This document shows positions 1-12,103 of a DNA stretch of 64,000 nt, piece after piece. Source of the stretch: Boswellia sacra (Eukaryota > Streptophyta > Magnoliopsida > Sapindales > Burseraceae). Where the stretch lies: assembly GCA_013180625.2 (NCBI GenBank), contig SNVD02013995.1, positions 1 through 64,000 of the forward strand. The letters run 5' to 3'. The number at the start of each line of letters is the position of its first letter. Position 1 is the stretch's first letter. The position numbers and the translations under genes are program-made. The notes beneath the pieces were generated by a model. The model made no database searches, was not told the DNA's origin, and was given only the letters and a program-made list of their open reading frames with translations.

Positions 1-315
1 AGAAATGTAGTAGTTCATCATTGGAAGGCAAGCTGTTCTATTCCTGTTAATTCATTCATCTTTTGGTGTTCATCGATTTGTCCTATGAACTTTGCATAAT
101 AAATGATTGGTTTAATAATTACAACTTTTACAAAAGCAGATGCACTTTGTGGACTTCTACAACTGTTGGAATGGTGAGAATTTCAGTTCTTGTTTATTAG
201 GGGCATTTTCCTTATATTTGTTTAAGAAAACTCTATATACTATGTTGTTTTGACCAAAATTTCATTCTTGTCTTTCTATTTTCTGCTTCTTTCTTTTGGA
301 ATATGAATTTCATAG

Positions 316-1645
316 ATTTCCAGAAACAGATGTCCACTCAAGTGTTCATCCTTTGTGACAAGCCTGAAGATGCAAATTTGATATTGGTAAGCTTTAGGGG
401 CACTGAACCTTTTGATGCTGATGATTGGAATACTGATTTTGACTACTCTTGGTATGAGATCCCAGAATTGGGAAAAGTCCACATGGGATTCTTAGAAGCC
501 TTAGGTTTGGGCAACAGAGAAAATGCTGCAACCTTCCAATGGCACCTTCAGACAAATGAAACAAAGTTCAGTACTTCAAGAAGTGATAATGTGAATACAA
601 GCTCTTTAAAAAGAACTAAATCAATAACATCAAACATGCCCTCTGGCATAGAACAAAATGGTAGGGATCAGTCTTCTGATTCTGAGGAACTAATTGCATA
701 CTATGTTGTGAAAAATAAGCTAAAGAGCTTACTCAAAGAGCACAAGAATGCAAAATTTGTAGTCACTGGGCATAGCCTAGGTGGAGCCCTTTCTATATTG
801 TTCCCAACGGTGCTACTGCTACATGAGGAGACGGAGGTAATGCGAAGGCTATTGGGATTATATACATTTGGACAACCACGGGTTGGAAATCGACAGCTGG
901 GCAAGTTCATGGAAGCTCATTTGGATTCTCCAGTACCAAAGTACTTCAGGGTTGTTTACTGCAATGATTTGGTTCCCAGATTGCCCTATGATGACAAAAA
1001 CTTCTTGTATAAGCATTTCGGGGTGTGCCTGTACTATGATAGCTGCTACATTGAACAGGTATTCATATTGATTTTCGGACTAAATCCTTGCTTTGTTTTT
1101 CATATTTTTCAAGTGTGGTGAATCTTGTCTACCCTGTCCTGCACATGCATATTTTGTTTGGTACATTTTATAATCATAGTTCTTGTTAACAGAAAGCAGA
1201 ACAAATTAGCTAAAAAAATTTATGCTTAAGAGGCACAGTAAATTTCTTTAGTAGAGAATGTTGTGGACAAGAAAACTTATAAATGAATGTTCAATTTCAT
1301 GTCATGACAACCTGCCTTTGTCTGAGTTGTTTGGGTTCTTCATAGTAATGTTTTGTTTCTTCTCCATTTTGTGCATACTAATTAAAGAAAATGGATGAGG
1401 TGCCGAACAAAAATTACTTTGCATTGAGGTACCTGGTTCCATCATATCTGAATGCTGTTTGGGAGTTAATTCGTAGCTTGACAATGGGTTACACCTATGG
1501 GCCAGAGTATGAGGAGGGGTGGTTTTCCATCTTGTTCAGGATAATGGGACTGGCAATCCCTGGTATTTCTGCACATTGCCCTACAGATTATGTCAATTCA
1601 GTGAGGCTTGGAAAGCAGCGTGTTGTTCAGATGTCCTCTTTCTAA
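316..1645 (+). CDS. Class 3 (oil-body type) lipase, last two exons; 5' part outside the window
   Basis: Two exons are visible: about 316-1058 (acceptor ..CATAG, donor AG|GTATTC) and 1388-1645 (acceptor ATTAAAG), joined in phase 0 and ending in TAA. The translation has the alpha/beta-hydrolase nucleophile elbow VTGHSLGGA near nt 763-789, an upstream VSFRGTEPF strand, YCNDLVPRLP (probable catalytic Asp) and KHFGVCLYYDS (probable catalytic His region). The C-terminus NAVWELIRSLTMGYTYGPEY matches plant OBL1-type triacylglycerol lipases of about 500 residues, which act on oil bodies. Roughly the N-terminal third is missing because the gene begins left of the window. No frame break is seen in the visible part. 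Family assignment is firm; the exact paralogue and the first exon edge (316 or 324) are inferred. Confidence 0.85.
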
Positions 1646-2447
1646 AAAGCTTCCTTTTTTTGAGTAATGGTTCGTGCTACTAAGTTTGCACTCAGTAACT
1701 CATGCTGTCAAGTGATGGCCGATTTTGTTGTAGCATAAATGTCCTTTTCTTTACCAATACTTGTTTCTATTTTCGTGTTCAACATCTTATTTTGCATACC
1801 ACTAGAAGGACGTCGCAGAGTTTTCTTTGGTCTTGCTGTTGAGATTATGAATTTGTCATAGATAGGAATGGTTTCGAATCATGTTCTGTAATCTATCAGT
1901 CTTTATTTAGTTTCTGATCTGCGCTAGCAACATCTTTGGTTTTTTGTGTATAGGCTCTATTCTGCTATGCCTTCGGTTTTATGGTTGAACATTTGGAATG
2001 TATAGCTTCGTAAGAGAAATGCATGGAAATGTATGTTGACTTTATATATCTTTATTTTTCTTTAAAAGATGGAATTTTATCTTAGAAGTGGCAATTGCAG
2101 GCTCTTATCAGAGAATTTAGTGTTGAAAACATTCAGATGACCACATGATGCAGCAAGATGAAGATATTCAAGATTAACTTCTGAAATGAGATTTGAAACA
2201 AACATTCCGCCCTCCACAATATCTCATAAAAGTAGAAAACTTTCCAATCATGAGCATGGATCAATGCAGGAATAGATTGCTTTGGCAAATCAACCATTGT
2301 TAGCCTATTTTCTGCTCTGCAGATTCATTTAAACATTCAAAGATGTATAAAAGGTTGAAATTATTGTTAGTATAGGATCCTTCTCCAATAATCTCAGAAT
2401 CCTAATTAACTATACCATACACAACTCACTTAGACAAGTAAATGATC
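1646..2447. other. Lipase 3' UTR and intergenic spacer
   Basis: After the lipase stop codon the sequence is T-rich, as expected for a plant 3' UTR, and then becomes ordinary AT-rich spacer up to the end of the F-box relic. No open frame or repeat was recognised here. Confidence 0.5.
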
Positions 2448-3582
2448 TTACAAATATTTAACAAACTTAAAACTCAAACTCAAAATCATATGAATAAGCA
2501 TGTCCAAAATGTTATACTCTGGAACACCCTCAGTTTCCGAGTACCCATCAGGCACCAACGCAGGCAAATAGTTTAGACGCCTAACATCAAAATCGCACGA
2601 CCATGGCACACGGGCTTTTGAAGCTTTGTACTTAAATGTGGTGATATGAGAAGCAAGTTTAAATATTTCATCATCAATCTCCACACTTTGACAATTACTT
2701 GCATCTAAATACTTAAGTTGCTTGCAGCCTTGCAGTATCATAATTAGACTTTAGACTTTCTCGATCAAGCGTTGCCCAACTCATATCTAAGTACTTAATC
2801 TTTGGAAGTAAATTGACAATAGCTGATGACTGCCCCACCAATGTAAGCTCCAGCAGTACTTAACCCAAATCCATAATTTCTGAATATATTGTCAATTCCA
2901 AGAATTAACCTTCCAAATTCTTCCACTTGCCTATGATTTCAGAAATGACGGATAGTTGATCAAAGAACAGATTAAGAGGCAAGCCCAAAATTTCCAAGGA
3001 CGGACACCTGAAAGAAATTAAAACAATTAATTTATCTTCGTTCAGTCGAAGTAATTCAAAGATTTTGGAACAATAAAAAGCGTTGATCGATTATGATTTT
3101 TAAAATCATTTTCTTTATATTGCATATATTCCCAGTAAAATTTAAATCGATATCAATCTAATATCCATAAGTGATTCTGTAAATAAAAACACAATTAATA
3201 AACCACCATAGCCTAAGTAGTTATATATGACTTACTTTTCTGCTGCATACTTCAATGCCTCTTCTGTGCAAATTTTTGGGAGCACAAGCTTAGTAGCTTT
3301 TTCACAGCTACGATCAACTATAAACTTTATAAATGCGGTGTGGGATAATTTCTTGATTCCATATACATCTTTAAATCTATTTATAAAGGTGAAGGAAGAA
3401 TATGAGCGTGAATCAAATGCATGAGGAAACTCAAGGAACCTCCAACACAAAGGATTAAGGGTTGCTTTGTGCCATGATTTGCACACAAATGGAACATCTA
3501 ACAGCAGTGATTCCATACCAACTCTTCCAAGCACATTCACCAAACAGTCCATTTCTAGATCCTCCCACCTTCGTCCCTCCAT
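2448..3582 (-). pseudogene. F-box/LRR protein (SKIP19-like), decayed
   Basis: The minus-strand ATG at 3582 opens an F-box: WEDLEMDCLVNVLGRVG, then LLLDVPFVCKSWHKATLNPLCWRFL, as in plant F-box/LRR proteins that act as SCF ubiquitin-ligase substrate adaptors. Exon 1 ends at about 3236 (donor AA|GTAAG). A second exon from about 3007 encodes an LRR-like KCPSLEILGLPLNLFF and SEIIGKWKNLEG, followed at once by a TAA. Further LRR pieces (NLLPKIKYLDMSW, GCKQLKYLDASNC) continue in shifted frames to 2448. The in-frame stop and frame changes indicate a pseudogene. The 4.0-kb region contains a further possible 5' UTR exon with a donor, so an expressed truncated F-box protein cannot be excluded. Confidence 0.7.
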
Positions 3583-3641
3583 TTCTAAATATGCAACATG
3601 AAAGAGTTCAATAAAATTAGCCATGACAAATGAGCAAAGTT

Positions 3642-3680
3642 CACACACGCGCACGCGCGCACGTGTGTATATATATATAT
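3642..3680. repeat. 39-bp strictly alternating purine-pyrimidine tract
   Basis: CA repeats run into CGCG, then GTGT, then a TATA run with no interruption of pyrimidine/purine alternation. Such tracts can adopt Z-DNA. It lies just 5' of the F-box start codon. Confidence 0.8.
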
Positions 3681-4317
3681 TTATTTATTTATTATACCAG
3701 TTATTTAAAAGAATATACGCATGGTCAAGAATAATGAAAAGATTTTGATAAGAGCTATAAATCAGTGAAAACATCAATTAATTCATTGCTTTTTTAAGTG
3801 TTTTAGGATCAAGAATAAAATATATTTCACTTCTCAACTAAGTTAAGAGAAGATAATTAAAACAAGATCAGAATTACACTGCAACTAGTTAGAAATTAAT
3901 AGCTATAGATTATAAAAATAAATATATAAATAAACAAATAGAGAACAAGAGAAGAGAAAGCTTACCCCAAACTTTAAGGATTGACTTTAAAACGTTGAAG
4001 TCAAGAGAAATATCGCTTCCACGGATAAGTATAATTGAAGGGGGGTATTTGATACCCCTAAGTTATGGTTAGCGTTTGGAAACCCAGAAGTTTAAGAATA
4101 TAATGCTAACCTCCCTCAATTTAACTGCCGTTAAGTCAAGTAACAAGAAGTCAAATGTTGGATAAATTCATCCGATCCCCTTGAGTTTATGAAATCATAA
4201 CAACCCCTCAATATTTAAGAAAACGTAAAATAACCTATTATCATTTATCAACAATAATTACAGATGACAACTCTAGGGTTAATTCGATAAATTTATTAAA
4301 CAAATTTAAGCATAAGA

Positions 4318-5355
4318 TGTTGATGCTGAAAATCGGTCGACCTCTAGCTCAACAGTAAAATTTGTATTTGTTGTGGAGAACCTGACTCAGCCAGAAGGCA
4401 ATGATGAAGTGTGTGGAGAAGGAGGGGAAAGTAAGAGATTTTGGGTCACGTGTCTGTCAAGATGGCTGTTATATTTTGATCAACCGAGGCTCCAGTGGTT
4501 CGTACAATATGCACACAAATAGAAAATAAGGGTTAGAAGTGTCTGTGGTGTTCCCGGCGATAATCCTCCAACGCTCAAGTTAGAGATTAACTATGGAACG
4601 AAAATTTTTGGTCGACTAGGGGTAGACAAGATAGAGAGAGAGAGAGAGAGAGGATTTAGAGAGAGAAATTGTTCCCAAACCTTGATTTGCAGCCAAAGAC
4701 TATATTTATAGGAGAGTTTGCTTATAGGTGGCGAGATGCATGCAGCATGGTTGACATGTGACGAGATGCATGGAGCTTGGTTGACACCATGCTGCATGCA
4801 AGGGAGTTGACAGTGACACCTGGAGCCATGGAGACACCTAGAGAGATGCTTCTATAGAGTCTAGTGCCTCTAATGTTTTATTAAATTTTATTGAACTTGG
4901 GAAATAATCATTGAACCTAAGAGGAGCAGTTCTTATTAAATATTTTTTCAGACATTGATGGCTCTGATTTAGTAACTTGTGCCATGCAATATCTTTGAAG
5001 GTGAAATTGGAGGTCATATTCTACGTCGACCAAACAAGATGCTTATTATGTAGTTATCTGGTCAACCAGAAATTCTCAACAATAGGAGTAATGACGAAGT
5101 CCTTGTCGACTAAACCAATAATGAAGGATCCACCATCTCAAGAGTTATACAATCATGCAGGATAAAAGACACAATTATTTCAATTAAAGTACAAGGAAAA
5201 ATTGTATGGCTTGGTGATGTGGCTTGAAAAATTAATTTCATTGGTTATCCTGATTTTTCATCCAACAGCTAGCCTCCAAGTTCCAAGTCAAAGCATTAGC
5301 ATTTGGCTTGGGACTTGACTCTTTGAAGAATACATTAAGCAATACTCCATATGCA
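4318..5355 (-). mobile_element. Tat-type LTR (3' LTR) plus about 90 bp of internal sequence, truncated
   Basis: The reverse complement of 4318-5267 matches the two LTRs at 33466-34490 and 48335-49151, with the same TGTTGG start and CATCAACA end. Homology continues past the LTR start to about 5355, through a purine-rich stretch like that before the 3' LTR at 48335. This is therefore a 3' LTR with a sliver of internal DNA and not a solo LTR. It contains a TATA-like CTATAAATATA region read on the minus strand and a (GA)n tract at 4635-4652. Confidence 0.75.
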
Positions 5356-5659
5356 AAATACCAAACTCTTGATTGTGTTCTTTTCTTCAAAGTCGATTCA
5401 AATACTAGTAACTCTCACTATTTGCTTGACAATGCTTACATTTAATCTGTAGAGGTTAAAGGGCTGTCACCAATTAAATTCATTGAAGATAAAGAAAAAT
5501 ACAAATAATTAAAAGCTAAAAGTGGTCCTATACTTTTTTTTAATGGCAGCCTTCTGATGCAACTTGAATAGATCCATCGGTCTTGGTATTTGGTCTGGAA
5601 TTACGTTAATTTCGGGGGTCCGTGTCATCGAAGAATGATTGTATGTATATGTATACGCG

Positions 5660-6292
5660 CAGAGGCGGACCTAGGAAGGGACTTGGGTGGACCGGATCTC
5701 TCCTAAAATTTACAATATCACTTAGAATCTTTATTTTTATACGTCACATTATACCCCTCCTTAAAAATTAAACTCAATCTCTTAGTTTCATCTTTCATCT
5801 TTTTTTACTTATTAACTTGTCAAATATTCAACAATCTTCCCCTTTTACTCTAGTATCACATACATGTTCCATATAATATAACTAGAAATATATTTTACAA
5901 CTTATAATGATGCAAGTTTCTCTTGTATTTTAATTTTATTATTTTATTTCATAAATTGTATTATTTTTCCTATTTTTATTTAATCTAGTTTAAATTATAT
6001 CTTTCTATTATTTCTTTCATATTTTATAATACATCAATTAGTTTTTTTAAAAAATTATAAATTCAAAGAATGTTTAGTGAATGGTAATAACCAATTCTTT
6101 TTATAAATTTGAAGCGTATACATTATATTTGACTCATGCAAGAGGCAAAGTTTACTATATCCATCTTATCTAAACAGAGTCTTTTTTATATGTAGTTTAA
6201 TAAATTCTCTATTTCTAGTAAGATTAAGATTTATCAAAATATTACCATATTTAAGATGCCCCTCCTTAGCTAAAATCCTGGGTCCGCCACTG
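5660..6292. mobile_element. Non-autonomous hAT (Tip100-like) DNA transposon
   Basis: The left end CAGAGGCGGACCTAGGA and the right end (reverse complement CAGTGGCGGACCCAGGA) form 17-bp terminal inverted repeats with 2 mismatches. The flanking 8-mers TATACGCG (5652-5659) and TATACGTG (6293-6300) are a target-site duplication differing at one base. An 8-bp duplication and CAGNGGCGGA ends are typical of the hAT superfamily, Tip100 branch. The 633-bp body is AT-rich and has no transposase frame, so it must depend on a transposase from elsewhere. Confidence 0.8.
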
Positions 6293-6328
6293 TATACGTG
6301 TATATAAGTAATACTATTTTTATAAACT

Positions 6329-6475
6329 ACTTATACAAATCTATCTATACAAACTGACGTAGTCTAACATGATTTGATAAATATATATTAATAATAAATG
6401 ATATTAATTAACATGAGTGATATAACGGTCATATAAAGATGTCACATCAGTTTGTGTATATGAATGTATATAAGT
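6329..6475. mobile_element. Candidate MITE with about 32-bp inverted ends
   Basis: The left end ACTTATACAAATCTATC.. CAAACTGACGT is mirrored on the right by the reverse complement of ..ACATCAGTTTGTGTATATG..TATATAAGT. The inside is about 85 bp of AT-rich DNA. No clear target duplication was found and the outer limits are uncertain, so the superfamily is left open. Confidence 0.45.
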
Positions 6476-6643
6476 AACATTACTTGTTTGTGTGTATATA
6501 TATAGTTGTATTAACATATGGCTTAAAGGCATACATTAAATTATGGAAAAACTTATATTTTGATTAAAAAATTATTTATTTTTTAAAAAATTTATGTTTA
6601 TCATTACAAACGCATTAAAATGTGTGAATTTAGATAAAAACAC

Positions 6644-9350
6644 TTTTTTTTTGGAAAAATTACTATTCACATAAAAAGAAAAATGATTGTACAAAATACG
6701 AGGGGCATACCCTAAGAAGAGTACTTAGTACTCACAAGTCCAAAAGGAAGAAAAACGAAGCCTAAAGGCCTCAAACAAAAAGCGAGATATGGATCCAAAA
6801 GGCCCAAACAAAAAAGAAAAGGTGCGTAGGCCCAATAACGACCGCAACAAAGCTAACATTCCCAAGACAATGCAACAAAAGGGCGCATGTGCCCAATTAA
6901 ACAAAACAAAACTCAAAAAACCAACTAATAACGAAGGCCCCATATAGCACGAAGCTGAGCAGTGATCACATACTTGGCCTCAATGGTAAGAAAGCCGAGA
7001 GCGGACCAATGCAAAAAATCTCATCAATCACCTGACGACGAGTCCGATGTCGCTGCTGATAAACACGATCATTCCTCTCATACCATAGAAAATAAACTGT
7101 AGCAGAGAAAACCAAACGTGCAAGGATATGCCCAAAATTCTTCCTGCTTTGAAGATGAAGAGAAGCCCAATGAAGTAGAGAGAGCCAACCAGAAGATGGC
7201 CAAACAATAAGAGTCTTAGCTAAAATCTCCCCCCATACAGAAGACGAGAAAGGACAGCTGAAGAAAAGATGCTCGTGCGTCTCATTTGCTGAAGCACAGA
7301 GAACACAGCCTGAAGAAGATAACATGCCATGACTTCGTAGTCGATCCATAGTACGAAGACGGCCCAATGAGGCAAGCCAAAGTATAAAGGAGTGCCTTGG
7401 AATATGGCCAGGGAACCACAAAAGATGATGAAAGGAGTTTACCGAGCGTCTACTCCGTAATAATTCCCACGTTGAGGCAATAGAGAAAATACCAGAGGTG
7501 TGACCCTTCCAAACAATATGGTCAAGAGTCCCCATCATAGGTCGGATGCGGATAGAGTCCCAAACCCGTCTGAGGTCCGGTCCACCTTCAGGAAAAGCCC
7601 AATCTCCATCCTGAATGATAGCTGAGACCTTTGCATCTGAGGGAAGACATGTAGATGAAAGAGTCCTGAATTAAAACAAATCACAAAGACGCCCCTACGG
7701 CAACCAGTAATCCTGCCAAAGTGAGGTATCACGCCCATCTCCAATAGAAGAGACAAATTTACCCCTGCACCAATCCCGACTCTGTAAAATCTTCCTCCAA
7801 GACCAGGAGGCTCCAGAAGTAACCCGAACCTGCCAAAACGAGCGACCCCGAAGGAGTACCTTATGAACCCAAAAAGACCATGTGGAAGACTTGTCAGAAA
7901 GAAGTCTCCAAACATGCTTCAAAATAGCAGCACGATTCCACTCCTTCACTCGCTTGATTCCTAAACCCCCTTCTTTCAATGGATAGCAAACCGAATCCCA
8001 AGCTACTTTGGCCCCAAAATGAGACAAAGAGGTTCCTTTCCACAGGAAAGCAGCCAGAATACCCTCGATCTTCCGTACCACAGCTGCCGGTAAAATAAAC
8101 ATAGATGACCAATAGACCTGGATGGAAAATAGTACCGACTTAATCAACTGGAGATGGCCAGCATAAGTCAGCACAGCAGATGTCCACAATCTGACCCTCA
8201 AGAGAATCCGCTCTATCAAAGGAACACAGTCTGAAAGGCGTAATCTGGTACTAATCAGTGGCACCCCCAAATATCGGATTGGCAAACTCCCCACTTGAAA
8301 ACCCAAGATGGACTGTAACACTGTGCGATCCTCATCATTGACTCCAGATAAGAAGACATGACTCTTGGTCGAATTCGTAACTAAACCAGAGAGCTCTGTA
8401 AACTCCTGCAAAGCATCATGAACTACCCTAACAGAGCCCACATCTGCCCTGTAAAAAACCATCAGATCATCTGCAAAACAAAGATGAGTAAGAGAAATCT
8501 GCTGGCATCTCCAATGGTATCGAAATCCAGGCCGCTGAGAAGCCTCCCGAAGAATACCACTCAAACCCTCCATGGCCAACACAAAAAGGTATGGCGACAA
8601 CGGATCACCCTGTCGAACACCTCTAGAAGTGGGAAAGAAACCATAAAGCTCTCCATTTAAAGCGACCGAGAAGTGAGCAGAAGACATGCATGTCGCAATC
8701 CATCGGACCATACACTCTGGGATACCAATCGTCCTTAATCCCAAAATGATGAAATCCCAACTGACAGTATCAAAAGCTTTGCGAATATCCACCTTTAACG
8801 CGCACCGGGGAGGCGAATGCCCAAGGTGGTAATTATGCATAAGCTCTTGTGTAAATAGAATGGCATCAGAGATCCTCCGACCTGGGACAAAAGCTGACTG
8901 CGAACTTCCAACTACATCAAGTAACACTGCTTTGAATCGGTTTACAATCACTTTAGAGATGCACTTGTAAAGAACGTTACAACATGAGATTGGTCGAAAG
9001 TCACTCATAGTCCGAGGAGTCTCTACCTTGGGGACCAAGGCAATCCGAGTGGCATTAACACACTTCGGCATCTGACAAGTTGCAAAGAAGTAGCGCACCG
9101 CAGCCATAAACTCAACACTAATAATGTCCCAAGCCCGTTTAAAGAACAGAGAAGTGTACCCATCCGGTCCTGGAGCTTTATCATCGGGAATCGAGAATAA
9201 AGCTGACCTGATCTCATTATCAGTAATAGGGCACACTAAAGAAGGCAGCATCTCCGTAGAAACTCTGCCAGAGAAAAATCGAGAAGCATCTACAAGAGAA
9301 GGGCGAGGAAGAGCTGTAAGCAATTTCTGGAAATACCTCACAACTAGATG
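6644..9350 (-). mobile_element. L1-type LINE, 5'-truncated, inactive
   Basis: A 14-bp direct repeat, TTAGATAAAAACAC, flanks the element at 6630-6643 and 9351-9364. A run of nine T at 6644 is the poly-A tail read on the plus strand. The minus strand encodes an RT domain (DNEIRSALFSIPDDKAPGPDG, RPISCCNVLYK, GVRQGDPLSPYLF, and the catalytic CFADDLM), followed by the C-terminal zinc-binding region of plant LINEs (CVLCASANETHEHLFFSCPFSSSVW) at about 7200-7330. The endonuclease half is missing, as expected for a 5'-truncated insertion. Stops and a frame change near 7535-7700 separate the RT from the zinc region, so no complete product is made. Confidence 0.93.
7695..9341 (-). pseudogene. LINE reverse transcriptase remnant
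   Basis: A long open stretch of about 548 codons holds RT motifs in the normal order: APGPDG, the palm aspartate region LKVDIRKAFDTVSWDF, RQGDPLSPYLF, FADDL, and the thumb region YLGVPLISTRL. It ends in a nonsense codon at ..SLWQDYWLP. The normal continuation (RTLSSTCLPSDA.. and then the zinc-binding region from 7538 down to 6966) is found with stops in between. The frame begins without the endonuclease because the element is 5' truncated; the first methionine is incidental. Confidence 0.85.
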
Positions 9351-9378
9351 TTAGATAAAAACACACATGTTAAGACCA

Positions 9379-9425
<47 letters not shown>

Positions 9426-9427
9426 GT

Positions 9428-9474
<47 letters not shown>

Positions 9475-9530
9475 CGGGGGGGAGCGGGGGGGAGTGGGGG
9501 TGTGTAAGAGGAGGGAGAGGGGGGGACGAT
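9379..9530. repeat. Compound microsatellite: (TA)n, (GA)n, then a G-rich tract
   Basis: About 22 TA units are followed after a short gap by about 16 GA units and then by runs of 4-6 G separated by single bases. It sits directly upstream of the LINE's truncated 5' end. The long open frame across it is low-complexity and not a gene. Confidence 0.9.
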
Positions 9531-10668
9531 GGATCTTGCAACACAAATTTTTGGCAGAATTTATTGTCATAAATTTATAGTTATTAATCTTACAAAATCC
9601 AATAGTTAAGATTGAAAGTCAACAAGTTTATATTTAATAGTATCAACTCATCAATCATCTTAACCATTAGAATTTAAAAATCAATAACTAGAAATTTATG
9701 TCTAATTTTATATAAAAAAATTTATGTCAAAAGATTCATTCTCTATATATATATATATAAGTTAGTATTTCAAAGTATAATAAAAATGAGCAAATAGAGT
9801 TTCTTTAAAATATAATTTGTTTATGTTTTTTGAGTTTTTGTTTTAAAATTTTGAAAGAATATGTAGTTGGTTTTAATTTTTTTAATTTTAAAAATAATAT
9901 ATAGTTGATATTGATTTAAATATATTAGAAAATATGCGTTTTCAAAATACAGAATTTTAAAAATGTAAACAAACAAAGCCTAAGTAACTATATATATTTA
10001 TTTAACCAAAGTTGTTGGTTTTGTAGGAAAATTTTCATTAAGATATGATTCATGTAGAGTTTGTTTATTATTTAACAAATCCGTTGCGGATAATGAAACC
10101 ATGGAAGTTGTGATTTATTAAAAAAAATCACCATAAATGGTTATAATCAGAATCCCTTACAAGTTTGCACAAGTTGGTTAAAGATTTGGAGGATCGGCAA
10201 GGCATGGCGTGCTCTGACCTATTGCTAATTTTACAATTATAATTTAATTTTAACGTGAAATTATTAAAAAACCTGTTTGTTGTTAAACCTATTTTTATTA
10301 TAATCTTACAAGTGCAACGTGCAGAGGAGGTGCCAACCAGCCACGTCCAGAAACAGAACGATACCCATTGGGAACATTTAAAAAAAAAATTGAGACTTTC
10401 CATTTTTAATATAGTAAACGTAGGAAAAGATGCATGATTAAATTATAATCTACTATTTTTCTATAAACAAGTTACAAATATTGTAATCTTCTATATGAAA
10501 TTAGTGTTTTGAATGATAGTGATCATGAAAGTGTATTTAGTGTACTTTGTTAACTGCATTTACACATTTTTTGCTCTCTCAGTGTGTTTCTATTGTCCCA
10601 AATTGTTTTATCATGCTAGAGTTTGGCGTTAGAAGAAAATAACATATCCACTTATATTAATAGGACCC
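9531..10668. other. AT-rich intergenic DNA
   Basis: No convincing gene, structured RNA or bounded element was seen. Short open frames near 10.1-10.4 kb lack codon structure and family motifs. Confidence 0.5.
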
Positions 10669-10836
10669 TCAATGGTGAAGTTAGACGCACAGTTTTGGAT
10701 TCGATTTCTTGTATGAACTTATCTCATGATTTAGGCAGAAGACTATAACGATAGGTTGTGGTTACATTAGCCTTTCCCAAAAGATTAGTCGAGATATATG
10801 TAAGCTGACCTGAACACCTCAATTTAAAAAAAAAAT
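10669..10836 (+). mobile_element. Diverged tRNA-derived SINE copy
   Basis: It shares with the SINE at 11876-12092 the order AATGGTGAAGT, a degraded B box TGGATTCGATTTCT, GGTTGTGGTTAC, AAGATTAGTCGAGAT, GTAAGCTGACC and a terminal CACCTCAATT plus A-run. It is much more diverged than the other two copies and its 5' end is unclear, so it is the oldest of the three here. Confidence 0.65.
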
Positions 10837-11875
10837 GTTGTGATTAAATGTGACAAAATTTAAATAGAAATGGCAATAAATAAAATAAAATAAAGCACTT
10901 TAAAAGGTCTCTTGAGGACTCTTCGGATTAAATATTTATACATGCATCACTGTCATTATACTTAAAAGGATTTTTGAAGATTTTTCTTTTCCTTTTTTAT
11001 TGCTAGGAATCTGACACATGGAGCCTAAAATGTGGGATCTTACTCTTAGCTTTCTAGCTTCCTCAAGATATATAATCGTTATTAAATGTACCATATATGT
11101 CCTGTTTACTAATATTAATATAAATGCAGCTTAAAATAGATATAGAAGGTATTATGATAAACTTTAATAATATTTTAAAAATTAAATTAAATTAAAATTG
11201 TAAGTCATATTCACCTCGTCAACCCTCTATTGTGTGTAGGGGTGACAATTGGTGTTTGTGCGTGATATCTGTGCCATGATGTTAGGATATGAAGTATGAA
11301 ATAATGAAATTTTGGCTAACACAGATATGATTCATTTATTTATCTATGTGAAGACTTAAAACACTGATACAACATGTTTAGTAAAAATGTCAAACTTTGA
11401 TCAATAAACGTGTTATAACTACATCATATAACTCACATAATCTTTTTAGTTATCTAATACATATATGCATAACTAGCTATATTATTTTATTTGCTTATAT
11501 TGATTAAAATTATCCTACTAATATCCACACTTATTGATATGAAAGAAACTAATTAAAATCATTTGAATTTGCTATTATACAGGTTAAATTGTTGCTTTAA
11601 TATAAAATTTTCATATTTGTAATATTTATGTTGCAAGTATAGATAAAATTTATATCATTAAATGGGTTTACAAGTTAAAATTGACCAAACATGTATATTA
11701 AGTACTATTCGCGTCTTTAAACAGGTTGATATATTAAATGACATTGACATAAATCTTAAATATTAATTAATTGTATCAAGTATCCTAACACTAACACGCC
11801 CAATCTGTACCGATGTCAATACTAACCGACTAATTCCTTGTCATGTTAGCATGTCATAACAAAAATTGTGATCCT

Positions 11876-12092
11876 ACCCACAATGGGTTAATGGGTTGGT
11901 TCAAGTGGTGAAGCGGGCCAGGATGGAGTTGGTACAGTACCAATGGTGAAGTCCTGGGTTCGAGTCTCCACAATGGCCTCCTCCATGATTTAAGTGGGAG
12001 ACCGTGACAGTGGGTTGTGGTTGCGCTAGTATCCTCCGAAGATTAGTCGTGATGCGCGTAAGCTGGCCCGGATACCTCGGTTAAAAAAAAAA
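11876..12092 (+). mobile_element. tRNA-derived SINE with 11-bp target duplication
   Basis: The element is flanked by ATTGTGATCCT at 11865-11875 and again at 12093-12103. It has a pol III A-box-like GGTTGGTTCAAGTGG, a canonical B box GGGTTCGAGTCTCC near 11957-11970, a tRNA-unrelated body and a 3' A-run. At about 217 bp this matches plant tRNA-SINEs. It needs LINE machinery in trans. Confidence 0.85.
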
Positions 12093-12103
12093 ATTGTGAT
12101 CCT

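Noticed and set aside
9348..9572. Open frame with (YI)n, (RE)n and glycine-rich parts
   Set aside because: A product of the TA, GA and G-rich microsatellites.
11957..11970. GGGTTCGAGTCTCC as a possible tRNA gene
   Set aside because: It is the B box of a SINE: no cloverleaf stems, and the copy has an A-run and target duplication.
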